A stretch of 64,000 bases of DNA from an uncultured Kangiella sp. Lineage in GTDB: Bacteria > Pseudomonadota > Gammaproteobacteria > Enterobacterales > Kangiellaceae. Below, piece by piece: positions 18,173 through 26,540 of the stretch. The stretch covers positions 186,001 to 250,000 of the forward strand of contig CANNCW010000001.1 of NCBI GenBank assembly GCA_947503345.1, read 5' to 3'. The position numbers and the translations under genes are program-made. How positions within the stretch are numbered: position 1 is the stretch's first letter; each line of letters begins with the position of its first letter. The notes under the pieces were generated by a model. That model was not told where the DNA came from. It was given only the letters and a program-made list of their open reading frames with translations, and did not search any database.

Positions 18173-19099
18173 ATGCATACCGTTTCAGGACGTTGGAAAT
18201 TCGGACTATTTTTATCCTTAGTCACCGCCATCATGTGGGGGCTTTTACCAATCGCACTAAAAGGCCTTTTAGTTCAAATGGATGCGATTACGGTTTCATG
18301 GTATCGATTCGCAAGTGCAGGAATTCTAGTCGCAATTTACTTATTGGCGATAAATAAAATGCCTAGATGGAAGCAGCTCAAAGGAAAAGTTGGCATCCTA
18401 TGCCTAATTGCTGTTCTTGCTTTGACGATTAACTATGTGACTTATTTATTTGGGCTAGATCTGACCACACCTAGCTCCGCACAAGTCATGATCCAAACGG
18501 CCCCAATGATGATGTTATTGGGTAGCTTAGTTATTTTCAAAGAGCAATTCAGTAAGATCCAATGGTTCGGTTTTTCTTTATTTGTCATTGGTTTGGTACT
18601 ATTTTTCAATCTTCGCTTAGAAGAAATCATAGGGTCCTTTAACGGTTACACTTTAGGACTTTTTTGGATCTTTGTAGCGGCTGTTTTATGGGCTCTTTAT
18701 GCATTGATTCAAAAACAGCTTTTAAACAACTTTACCTCAAATCAAATTATGATGATGATCTATTTAGCTAGTTTGCCATTGCTCATGCCATGGTCAAACT
18801 TACCTCAAATAGTCCAGTTAGATACTCTAGGTTGGTTATTATTAGTATTCTGCTGTCTCAACACCTTAATCGCCTATGGGGCTTTTGCCGAATCGCTTGC
18901 CCACTGGGAGGCCAGTCGAGTAAGCGCGGTAATCGCTAGCGCTCCACTATTTACCATTTTCTTTATGAAAATAATCGAATATTTATATCCCAAATACATT
19001 AGCTCTGAGCCATTAAACTCTATAAGCCTCATTGGCGCAGCTTTAGTTGTAATTGGCTCTGGTATAACAGCACTGTCAGGCAATAAAAAAGGCGCTTAA
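18173..19099 (+). CDS. EamA/DMT-superfamily transporter
   Basis: About 308 residues with ten hydrophobic helices arranged as two EamA repeats. The first repeat has ITVSWYRFASAGI and TTPSSAQVMIQTAPMMMLLG; the second has LFWIFVAAVLWALYALIQKQ and SRVSAVIASAPLFTIFF. This is the drug/metabolite transporter fold of inner-membrane exporters, and the substrate cannot be told. I prefer the ATG at 18173, with a GAG seven bases upstream, over an in-frame TTG at 18161 that would add four residues. The stop codon is inside the stem of the terminator at 19085-19111, so the gene ends exactly at its transcription stop. Confidence 0.88.
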   Translation: MHTVSGRWKFGLFLSLVTAIMWGLLPIALKGLLVQMDAITVSWYRFASAGILVAIYLLAINKMPRWKQLKGKVGILCLIAVLALTINYVTYLFGLDLTTPSSAQVMIQTAPMMMLLGSLVIFKEQFSKIQWFGFSLFVIGLVLFFNLRLEEIIGSFNGYTLGLFWIFVAAVLWALYALIQKQLLNNFTSNQIMMMIYLASLPLLMPWSNLPQIVQLDTLGWLLLVFCCLNTLIAYGAFAESLAHWEASRVSAVIASAPLFTIFFMKIIEYLYPKYISSEPLNSISLIGAALVVIGSGITALSGNKKGA

Positions 19100-19111
19100 A
19101 GCGCCTTTTTT
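19085..19111. terminator. bidirectional intrinsic terminator closing the APE operon
   Basis: A 27-nt inverted repeat (13-nt arms around one A, GGCGCTT core) with six-A and six-T tails. On the plus strand it overlaps the last codons of the EamA gene. On the minus strand it lies 11 bp after the stop of the last aryl polyene gene and should end that long transcript. Confidence 0.92.
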
Positions 19112-19122
19112 ATTTTGCAAAA

Positions 19123-20349
19123 TTAGGGCCAACGTTTAAAAACTAATGAAGTGTTAATTCCACCAAAAGCAAAGTTGTTAGACATTATATACTCTGTATT
19201 AATCCTTCTTGCTTCGCCCACGATATAATCCAAATCTGCGCACTCGGGGTCGATTTCATCAAGATTTGCTGTTGGATAAAATGTATCTCTATTCATCATT
19301 TCAATGGCAAACCATGCTTCAATAGAACCGCAAGCTCCCAAAGTATGGCCTAAATAACTTTTCATGGAACTTATCGGAGCCTTACCTCCAAAAATATGAT
19401 TAGTTGCGGTTGACTCAGCAATATCCCCACGATCAGTAGCGGTACCATGCGCAGAAACATAACCTACAACCGTTGGCGGCAAGTTCGCATCATTTAACGC
19501 TAATTGCATTGCTACTTTCATAGTGTCAGAAGTCGGCTGTGTTACGTGCTTACCATCACAGTTGGTACCATAACCAACCACTTCAGCATAAATCTTTGCA
19601 CCTCTAGCTTTGGCATGCTCTAACTCTTCTAAAATTAGCGTCCCAGCGCCTTCGCCCACCACTAAACCGTCACGGTTTTTGTCAAATGGTCTTGGAGTCA
19701 ACTCTGGAGAATCATTTTTAATACTGGTGGCATATAAGGTATCAAAAATTGCTGCGCCATTAACACTTAATTCTTCTGCACCACCCGCAATCATTACTTG
19801 TTGATGTCCGTACTTAATTGCTTCGTAAGCATAACCTATGCCTTGACTACCAGAAGTGCAGGCACTAGAAGTTGGAATCACTCTACCTTGCAAACCAAAA
19901 AAGACAGCAATATTTACCGCACAGGTATGATTCATCATCTGAATATAGGTTGTAGAAGTTATACCACTCATATCACTATTATCAGAGAGTTTGGCAAAAG
20001 CAGAAATAGGAGCGACACTACCGCCAGAAGAGCCATACGAAATACCTGTACGACCATCTTTTAAAGCTAAATCCTCTAACAAATTAGCGTCCATCAGAGC
20101 TTTCTCCGTTGCCACAGTTGCCATTAAAGCAACGCGTCCCATAGCACGAACTTGTTTTCTCTTGTAATGAGCAGGTTTGGCAAAATCTAAAACAGGGCCA
20201 CCTAATGAGGTATTCAAACCATCAACGGTTTGCCAATCAGGCATCAATTGAATGCCTGTTTTCTTTAACTTTAAAGACTGTTCAATTTGTTCCCAGTCAT
20301 CACCAATAGAGGTAACGCCTCCAAAACCTGTCACTACCACTCGATTCAT
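19123..20349 (-). CDS. apeR: aryl polyene beta-ketoacyl-ACP synthase (ApeR-like)
   Basis: 408-residue FabF-type condensing enzyme with a complete Cys-His-His triad: C164 (TSSACTSGSQG), H301 (SAHGTATDRGD) and H335 (KSYLGHTLGACG). In aryl polyene (APE) clusters this is the stand-alone ketosynthase at the 3' end of the operon, which condenses an acyl starter or intermediate with malonyl-ACP. It is the last gene of a 19-gene minus-strand operon; its start overlaps the preceding ketoreductase stop by one base, and a strong terminator follows. The symbol follows the ApeC-R lettering of characterised APE clusters and is assigned by family and gene order. Confidence 0.88.
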   Translation of the reverse strand: MNRVVVTGFGGVTSIGDDWEQIEQSLKLKKTGIQLMPDWQTVDGLNTSLGGPVLDFAKPAHYKRKQVRAMGRVALMATVATEKALMDANLLEDLALKDGRTGISYGSSGGSVAPISAFAKLSDNSDMSGITSTTYIQMMNHTCAVNIAVFFGLQGRVIPTSSACTSGSQGIGYAYEAIKYGHQQVMIAGGAEELSVNGAAIFDTLYATSIKNDSPELTPRPFDKNRDGLVVGEGAGTLILEELEHAKARGAKIYAEVVGYGTNCDGKHVTQPTSDTMKVAMQLALNDANLPPTVVGYVSAHGTATDRGDIAESTATNHIFGGKAPISSMKSYLGHTLGACGSIEAWFAIEMMNRDTFYPTANLDEIDPECADLDYIVGEARRINTEYIMSNNFAFGGINTSLVFKRWP

Positions 20350-21074
20350 TATGCTAAACCACCATTAACAGATATAACCTGACGAGTAATGTAAGAAGCT
20401 GAATCTGACATTAAAAAGCCTACTAAGCCAGCAACTTCCTCTGGATTACCCACTCTTCTCATTGGGATAGCCTTAATAATTTCATCCATCACAAGGTCAT
20501 CCGCCATCTTTGTTTCAATTAAACCCGGAGCAACGCAGTTCACAGTGATTTTACGTTTGGCTAACTCAACCGCTAACGCTTTGGTTGCGCCAATAACACC
20601 TGCTTTAGAAGCCGAATAGTTAACTTGCCCTCGGTTTCCGATAATTCCTGATACCGACGCCATGGTAACAATCCGGCCACCATTTCGGTTTCTTATCATC
20701 GGCATAATAGCCGGTTGGATCACGTTGTAAAAACCATCTAGGTTGGTATGAATAACAGAATCCCAATCATCATCAGTTAATGCTGGAAATGCATTGTCTC
20801 GAGTAATCCCCGCATTACAAACAATACCGTAATAAGCACCATTGTCTGCAATATCTTTTTCGATAGCGGCTTTTGTTTCTTCTCTATTAGAAACATTAAA
20901 GCCTATTACAGAGGTGGAAACTCCCAATTGAGACAACTCAGTGGAGATCTTCTCGGCTGAATCTTTATCACTGTTATAATGAATTACCACATCAAATCCA
21001 TCTTTGGCTAACTGCTCCGCAATAGCCTGACCAATACCTTTACTGGAACCTGTGACTAATATTCTTTTTCTCAT
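20349..21074 (-). CDS. apeQ: aryl polyene 3-oxoacyl-ACP reductase (ApeQ/FabG-like)
   Basis: 241-residue short-chain dehydrogenase. The NAD(P)H-binding TGSSKGIGQA is at residues 8-17, CNAGITRDN follows, and the catalytic residues are Ser140, Tyr153 and Lys157 (MASVSGIIGNRGQVNYSASK). It reduces the beta-keto group formed after each condensation, the first of the two steps (reduction, then dehydration) that create each conjugated double bond of the polyene. It overlaps its upstream neighbour (dehydratase) by 4 bp and the downstream ketosynthase by 1 bp, which points to coupled translation. It is distinct from a primary-metabolism fabG because it lies in the pigment operon. Confidence 0.9.
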   Translation of the reverse strand: MRKRILVTGSSKGIGQAIAEQLAKDGFDVVIHYNSDKDSAEKISTELSQLGVSTSVIGFNVSNREETKAAIEKDIADNGAYYGIVCNAGITRDNAFPALTDDDWDSVIHTNLDGFYNVIQPAIMPMIRNRNGGRIVTMASVSGIIGNRGQVNYSASKAGVIGATKALAVELAKRKITVNCVAPGLIETKMADDLVMDEIIKAIPMRRVGNPEEVAGLVGFLMSDSASYITRQVISVNGGLA

Positions 21075-21532
21075 GATTTTTGCTCTTCTATAAACTGAAT
21101 AGGATCTTTGGGTTGAAAAACGTTAAGTTTTGCTGATGCAACAATTTCATCGTCAATATTTATGGAACAATCGTACACCCCTAACCCTGATTCATCCTGT
21201 AACAACTCACTGACTGTAATAACAATTTCTTTATGAAAAGGAAAACAGCTAATGCTTGATTGATACTTTCTTGATCCTAATAAGAAGCCTATTTCAACTG
21301 GTTGCTTTTCTTTAGTGGCTCTTACACCAGCAAATGCAGCAATAGCCTGAGCCATATACTCTATTCCTAACCATCCAGGAACACCATCAGAATCGGCAAA
21401 TGTAGAGCTTTCATTTAAGATCACTGAAGCAGAAAAAGCACCATCTTCAATACTGACAACTTTATTCAAAAGACACATACTTTTTGATAATGGTGAATAA
21501 GGTTCAATATCTTGATTAACAAAATTATCCAT
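21071..21532 (-). CDS. apeP: aryl polyene 3-hydroxyacyl-ACP dehydratase (ApeP-like)
   Basis: 153-residue hot-dog protein. GVPGWLGIEYMAQAIAAFAGVRA (about residues 50-72) is the helix characteristic of the FabZ/FabA-like ApeP dehydratases. Known APE clusters have two dehydratases, ApeI and ApeP, which act on hydroxyacyl-ACP intermediates; the other is at 29724-30062. The classical FabZ active-site His is not evident here, so the protein may contribute structure or depend on its partner for catalysis. It overlaps the ketosynthase upstream by 8 bp and the ketoreductase downstream by 4 bp. Confidence 0.82.
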   Translation of the reverse strand: MDNFVNQDIEPYSPLSKSMCLLNKVVSIEDGAFSASVILNESSTFADSDGVPGWLGIEYMAQAIAAFAGVRATKEKQPVEIGFLLGSRKYQSSISCFPFHKEIVITVSELLQDESGLGVYDCSINIDDEIVASAKLNVFQPKDPIQFIEEQKS

Positions 21533-22709
21533 CGTCAGTTACCTTTGAAATGATTACTGAAATATTATTACCACCAAAAGCAAAGGAGTTACTCATACAA
21601 TGTCTAATTTTAGAAGGACTGCGGTTTTCAAAATTAACAAAGTTTAGATCAGCAAACTCTTTTGCAACTTTTGATTGATTCGGCGGAAGATAATTTTCTT
21701 GGTTAAACATAGCTAGCCAACAAAAAGCGATTTCATTTACTCCCGCAGCTCCTAACATATGTCCCGTTAAATGCTTTGTCGAGCTAATTAAGGGTGATGT
21801 TTCTTGAAAAACGGATTTAACCGCTTTAGCTTCCATTTCGTCATTTTTAATAGTAGCTGTACCATGCAAATTTAGGTAATCAATATCACCAGCTTTTAAG
21901 CCCGCTTGTAATAACGCTTGATTCATAGCAGAAATAGCGCCTATCGCTTCGGGATCAGGGGCAGACATATGATATGCATCCGAAGTTTCACCGGCACCAG
22001 CTAGCTTAATGGATGACTCTTGTTTCGACATCAAAAATAAAGCTGCCCCTTCCCCAATATTAATACCATTGCGCTCTTCAGCAAATGGCATACACTTATA
22101 ACCAGCAAGCGATTCTAAAGAGTTAAAACCATTCAGGGTCAGTTTACACAATGAGTCCGCACCACCAGCTATGACTAGATCTGCTAAATCATTTTCAAGT
22201 AGACGCTTTGCAGCAATTAGGGCTTTCGCGCTAGATGAACACGCGGTTGAAACTGTATAACGGATTGAATCTGGTAAGTTTAAATACTCAGCTAAAAAAT
22301 GATCTCCACCACCAACTTCTTGATTTAAAAAATTATAATCTTGCAGAGGCTTCCCATTTAGTAACGCCTCTAACTGTTTTTCAGCATCATCCATCGCGCC
22401 AGTGCTTGTGCCCAAAATAATAGCTATTCGGCTTGGGTCTAAACCTTTAGATAAATGATTATAAGAACTCTCAAGTTGCTTAAAGGCTGTTAACAATAAG
22501 CGATTATTGCGATTATCATAAGCGCTTTGCTGCAAAGGAACCATTTCTAATGTTGCCAGTACTTTCCCACAATAAACTGATTTATCAGTGATTAATTCAG
22601 AATCTTCAACTAGTCCATCAAAGTCATCTGCGTTCAAATTTTTCCAGACCGAAAGCTTATCTTCACCCAATGGATTAACCAACCCTAAGTCATTTAAATA
22701 AATTGTCAT
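21525..22709 (-). CDS. apeO: aryl polyene beta-ketoacyl-ACP synthase (ApeO-like)
   Basis: 394-residue condensing enzyme of the type II polyketide machinery. The triad is complete: C157 (TVSTACSSSAKAL), H282 (NLHGTATIKND) and H317 (KHLTGHMLGAAG). In characterised APE systems the ApeO ketosynthase pairs with the catalytically inactive chain-length-factor-like ApeC and elongates the polyene with malonyl units carried on ACP. Its partner here would be the protein at 33168-33824. It begins one base after the lipoprotein gene's stop region and overlaps the ApeP dehydratase start by 8 bp. Located in the cytosol, probably associated with the inner membrane with the rest of the complex. Confidence 0.88.
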   Translation of the reverse strand: MTIYLNDLGLVNPLGEDKLSVWKNLNADDFDGLVEDSELITDKSVYCGKVLATLEMVPLQQSAYDNRNNRLLLTAFKQLESSYNHLSKGLDPSRIAIILGTSTGAMDDAEKQLEALLNGKPLQDYNFLNQEVGGGDHFLAEYLNLPDSIRYTVSTACSSSAKALIAAKRLLENDLADLVIAGGADSLCKLTLNGFNSLESLAGYKCMPFAEERNGINIGEGAALFLMSKQESSIKLAGAGETSDAYHMSAPDPEAIGAISAMNQALLQAGLKAGDIDYLNLHGTATIKNDEMEAKAVKSVFQETSPLISSTKHLTGHMLGAAGVNEIAFCWLAMFNQENYLPPNQSKVAKEFADLNFVNFENRSPSKIRHCMSNSFAFGGNNISVIISKVTDDG

Positions 22710-22710
22710 A

Positions 22711-23271
22711 TTACAAAACTTTTATTGTCATTTTATATTGGTGGATTAAATTATGAAAAACCATATCACTGTCAGGGCCTCCCTTCGAGTAATCTATTTT
22801 AGCCACCAATTCATCATCAACGCTTATTTCTCTTGTGCATAATTGAGGACATCTCTCTATCACTTCAACCCCTTTTAGCTGGCTCAAACTTTCTACAGGC
22901 CAAAGCATCATTTGTAAATCTACAAGCAACCTCTCTGGACTGGGCAGTAAATCTGATAATTTATTGGCATTGACAATAGCCCTATCTTCTACTGTAAAAG
23001 CAATAAGAGGCACTCCTAATAAGCTAGTAGATACAAGAGCCATGGTATTTTCATTCGCTTGGATATCAAGCTGAACCAAATAATTATGACGCTCTTGATT
23101 AACTGCTTCAAACACCACCTTGTGGACAATCTCTTCATTTAACTCAGAGCTCGTCACATTACTGAGCGGATAGATTAAATCTTTAGATAAATAGACCCCA
23201 TGCTGTATTCTTATCGGCTTATATTGGCAAGCAGATAAAATCAAAATAGCTATAATAACTAATTGCTTCAT
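22711..23271 (-). CDS. apeN: aryl polyene outer-membrane lipoprotein, DUF3261 (ApeN-like)
   Basis: 186-residue lipoprotein. MKQLVIIAILILSACQYKP has a lipobox (LSAC) with Cys15, so the mature protein is lipid-anchored, probably to the outer membrane. The rest matches the DUF3261 family, whose members sit in APE clusters between the MMPL exporter and the ketosynthase genes. A role in receiving or placing the finished aryl polyene lipid in the outer membrane is inferred from its genomic partners (LolA-like carrier and MMPL exporter). It overlaps the MMPL gene by 4 bp. Confidence 0.82.
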   Translation of the reverse strand: MKQLVIIAILILSACQYKPIRIQHGVYLSKDLIYPLSNVTSSELNEEIVHKVVFEAVNQERHNYLVQLDIQANENTMALVSTSLLGVPLIAFTVEDRAIVNANKLSDLLPSPERLLVDLQMMLWPVESLSQLKGVEVIERCPQLCTREISVDDELVAKIDYSKGGPDSDMVFHNLIHQYKMTIKVL

Positions 23272-25574
23272 TTGTCATAACTCTTTGCCATCGGCGCCAA
23301 TAAATAAGCCATTATAATGCCACTTAAAACTATTGTCCCGAACCCAGCAACTGCAGGCGTGGCACTAAATGACATCAAACCAAATGCCAAAACGGTCGAA
23401 AGCATCGAACAAGTAATAGCCATCACCATATCCGACTTGTTGGCATCACTTGGGCTCGCATAAAAGATTGTATAATCAATGCCAATTCCTAAGACCAAAG
23501 TCAAAGCCACCACATGAAATACATTTAACTGCTGTCCAACTCCCACAGCAACTAAAATAGAAAAAACCGCGGCGGCTAAGGGTGGTAGAAATAACCTTAA
23601 ACCTGTACTAAAACCATATACCACTAGCAGCAAGCCTAAAATCACTAGATAAGCATAAATTACTAACTCAATACTTAAGCCTCGAACTTTAGCTAAAAAC
23701 TTAGTAAAACTACTCTTAGTATCTAGACTGAAAATCTTGTTGTTATTATTAGCTAATGCAAGAATTGAAGAACCATCATTGACATCATTTAGCTTTATTA
23801 AACCATAATAACTGCCATCATCATTCCTGATGACAAGCTGCCTTAAATAATTAGCTAATGGTGATTTATCTAAATCCTCCATAGTAAGATATTTTTTATT
23901 AGAAAATCTTTCTATAAGTCTAGTTTTCTCCTGCTGCATATCGATCAGTGATAAATACTCATCAATACTTTCCGATCTTAACCACTCTATAATATTATTC
24001 TGATTCAGTTTCTGTTGCTTGAAAGATGCAATAAATTGATGCGGAGCAAAATAACCTGAAATGTTTTTTTCTGAAAACTCTGACTCTAGTAATAGCCCCA
24101 AACTTTCGGACAACTCCAATAACTCTTGGTCATCATCTGCTTTAATCACTAAGTTATAACCTGGACGGGTTTCCCTTACCACAGTTTCGATTTCTGTTTG
24201 TTGGCTGGTAAGTAGTTCAGGGCTAGCATGCATCAACTCCAACTTGTCATTGAATTGAATGGAGGAGTTGAAGGTAATTCCTGCTACTAAGATACCGATA
24301 CCTATAACCAGACTTGCTGACTTATAACCCTGGCTGTTAGTTAAAGCGTTTAAAAACCTAAAGAACTTGAACTCTGTGTTTTCCCTTTTAGAAAGGTCTA
24401 AGGGCAGCTTTGGAAGGAGCAATAAAGTTGAAAAATAAGCGGCAATCAAACCAATGCTAGAAATAAGCGCTATTTGTTTTAATACTAACAAACCTGAAAA
24501 GTACAATGCCAAGTAACCTAAGACACTTGTAAGCAAACCAAGACTCACAGGTTTAAAAATCTTTAACACCGTATCCGAAGGTTTATAAATTGTATTTTTA
24601 GCAAAATAGTGGAATACATAATCCACCGAAATACCAATCAAGCTTGAACCAACTAACACACTCAAAATATGTAGTTTGCTGAAAAAAACAGATGATAGCG
24701 CCAAAGCAACTAATACACTTACCCCTATAATCAAACTAATAAGCAATAATGGACTTATACTTCTAAAAATAATAGCTACCAATAGAAAAATGCTAATGAG
24801 TGAACCTAATCCAATATACTTCGCCTCAAAGAGACCTTGCTGTGTTTCGGTAGCAGCAAAACCGATAACTCCTAGTTGAAGTAATTCACCTTCAAGGTCT
24901 CTTACCTGATCTTCAACTTCTTTGAACTTTTCTAAATATTGCTCTTGAAGATTTAAATCAAATGGAGAGCCATTTAACTCAAGATTAACTAATAAGTAAT
25001 TCGAATCATTATGAAAGTACCCTAAATATGATTGAATCTGAAATGTTGAACTAGATTTATTTGAAATAGCTTTAATTGAATTTTCAGCAAACAGCAGAGG
25101 ATCTCGCTCTAGTCTGCTAGAATTGATAGTTGATATTGGCGAGAATAGAAATTCAAGCCTAGAGCTTGTTGTACTTTGGTGACTATCATTTAGCAATGCC
25201 CGATCTTTCTTTGAAAGAAAGGCTGAAGGGCTATCCAGCAATAATTGATAAAAATCGACTAATTTTTTCTCATCATTTTTGTTAATCGATAAAATCGGAG
25301 AATCGCTTAAGCTTTCCTCAATACTTATCACCGCTTTTTCTAACTTATCTTTACTGGTCGATTTTATTAACCAAATAACATTTTTTGCTGCTAGTTGATT
25401 AAATACTTTATTCAATTCAATCGCTTCGCGTTGCTCTGTTGGTAATATCGATGAAATGTCTGAGTTTATATTTTTATGGAGTATAAAGTTTTGATAAAAC
25501 AGCAATATAGAAGCAAATATAACAACTATCCAGCCGTAAAAAAAAAAGGTCTTACTCAAAACATTCTTAATCAT
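23268..25574 (-). CDS. apeM: aryl polyene MMPL/RND-type exporter (ApeM-like)
   Basis: 768-residue inner-membrane protein of the MMPL branch of the RND superfamily. A single N-terminal helix is followed by a large periplasmic domain (about residues 35-240), a bundle of about five helices (for example GLGSLISIFLLVAIIF and GSSLIGISVDYVFHYFAKN), a second periplasmic domain (about 435-620), and a second helical bundle (LVLGIGIDYTIFYAS and GFGTIVLSGIIMAYLL). The GxSxDY/GxGxDY pair in the two bundles is the usual proton-relay motif of MMPL transporters. It probably moves the aryl polyene lipid out of the inner membrane and works with the LolA-like and lipoprotein gene products beside it, which it overlaps by 8 and 4 bp. 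Confidence 0.88.
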   Translation of the reverse strand: MIKNVLSKTFFFYGWIVVIFASILLFYQNFILHKNINSDISSILPTEQREAIELNKVFNQLAAKNVIWLIKSTSKDKLEKAVISIEESLSDSPILSINKNDEKKLVDFYQLLLDSPSAFLSKKDRALLNDSHQSTTSSRLEFLFSPISTINSSRLERDPLLFAENSIKAISNKSSSTFQIQSYLGYFHNDSNYLLVNLELNGSPFDLNLQEQYLEKFKEVEDQVRDLEGELLQLGVIGFAATETQQGLFEAKYIGLGSLISIFLLVAIIFRSISPLLLISLIIGVSVLVALALSSVFFSKLHILSVLVGSSLIGISVDYVFHYFAKNTIYKPSDTVLKIFKPVSLGLLTSVLGYLALYFSGLLVLKQIALISSIGLIAAYFSTLLLLPKLPLDLSKRENTEFKFFRFLNALTNSQGYKSASLVIGIGILVAGITFNSSIQFNDKLELMHASPELLTSQQTEIETVVRETRPGYNLVIKADDDQELLELSESLGLLLESEFSEKNISGYFAPHQFIASFKQQKLNQNNIIEWLRSESIDEYLSLIDMQQEKTRLIERFSNKKYLTMEDLDKSPLANYLRQLVIRNDDGSYYGLIKLNDVNDGSSILALANNNNKIFSLDTKSSFTKFLAKVRGLSIELVIYAYLVILGLLLVVYGFSTGLRLFLPPLAAAVFSILVAVGVGQQLNVFHVVALTLVLGIGIDYTIFYASPSDANKSDMVMAITCSMLSTVLAFGLMSFSATPAVAGFGTIVLSGIIMAYLLAPMAKSYDK

Positions 25575-26121
25575 AGGATAGTTCTATTAAATTTATATCG
25601 CCAGAAAGCGTTTCTGTTTGAATAGATTTAACCTGCTCGCTTCCCTGTACAGTAATTAGTTTAAATACTTTATCAATAGGTTCTTTTATAGGAGTTAACT
25701 CTAAATGCCAATTACTTATAGTACCTTTTGTTAGCAACTCGAAATTGCTTTCTAAAGCCTCTTTATCGAGCTGTATCAACGAAGAAAAAACCTTAAAAAA
25801 TGATGCCATTTGTGGGTTCTCATCAAGTTTCTTAAACTTACTAATACCATCCACAGTTTCCTCTATTGTCGTATCTGTGATTCGATATATAGCTTCTAAA
25901 GGCGTTTTAGTGTGCCATATGAATTCGTTATTTTGAATAGAAAAGACACCTTCAGAAACAAACGGCTTCTTTATGATTTTTAACCGTCGCTCTTGTCGGA
26001 AGCTTCCTTGTTCTGCAATTTCTTTAACTTGAGAGAAGACTGAAAAGTCTGCTTCAGCGGCGATTATTTCTTCCGAAATTAAACTCAAAAGCGAAATGAT
26101 TATAATTAAGATATATTTCAT
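25567..26121 (-). CDS. apeL: aryl polyene LolA-like periplasmic carrier (ApeL-like)
   Basis: 184-residue exported protein with a signal peptide (about 1-21, ending IIAAEA) and the LolA-related outer-membrane lipoprotein carrier fold. GSFRQERRLKIIKKPFVSEGVFSI followed by FIWHTKTPLEAIYRIT is the typical LolA beta-sheet pattern in which a hydrophobic cavity binds a lipid. In APE clusters this protein is thought to shuttle the hydrophobic product across the periplasm, parallel to LolA and lipoproteins. It overlaps the thioesterase gene upstream by 4 bp and the MMPL exporter gene downstream by 8 bp. Confidence 0.85.
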   Translation of the reverse strand: MKYILIIIISLLSLISEEIIAAEADFSVFSQVKEIAEQGSFRQERRLKIIKKPFVSEGVFSIQNNEFIWHTKTPLEAIYRITDTTIEETVDGISKFKKLDENPQMASFFKVFSSLIQLDKEALESNFELLTKGTISNWHLELTPIKEPIDKVFKLITVQGSEQVKSIQTETLSGDINLIELSYD

Positions 26122-26540
26122 AGGTGTTTATGTAGCTTATCTAAAAATACTTTTGGTGATACAAATTCCATTTCGCCTGACACAATATTTATCGCGGCTT
26201 GTATGCTATGGCCTTTGGTTAAAACTTTTTCAGTATCTTGATCTATAACTTTGTATTCAATTTTCATTCTATTTTGGTATTCCACTAATTCAGCAATAAT
26301 AACTACCCTTTGCTTAAATTTAGCTGAACTCACATACTTAACCCGAAGATCGACAATAGGCCAGTGGTAACCAGTCGCATCCATCTGGTCGTAGTTATAA
26401 TCAATCTGATCTAATAATGCGCAACGTGCTTCTTCAAAATACTTAATATAATTCCCATGCCAAACAATTTGCATCGGATCTAAATCATAGAACTCAATTT
26501 TTTTATTTACCTCAGCCTTAAGAAAGGCATTATTCTTCAT
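26118..26540 (-). CDS. apeK: aryl polyene acyl thioesterase (ApeK-like, 4HBT family)
   Basis: 140-residue hot-dog thioesterase: KIEFYDLDPMQIVWHGNYIKYFEEARCALLDQI shows the 4HBT motif with the catalytic Asp in DLDPMQIVWHGNY. In the APE pathway this family hydrolyses the thioester of the polyene or of stalled acyl-ACPs. It may release the aryl polyene carboxylic acid or edit unwanted starters. It overlaps the ammonia-lyase gene upstream by 11 bp and the LolA-like gene downstream by 4 bp. Confidence 0.86.
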   Translation of the reverse strand: MKNNAFLKAEVNKKIEFYDLDPMQIVWHGNYIKYFEEARCALLDQIDYNYDQMDATGYHWPIVDLRVKYVSSAKFKQRVVIIAELVEYQNRMKIEYKVIDQDTEKVLTKGHSIQAAINIVSGEMEFVSPKVFLDKLHKHL

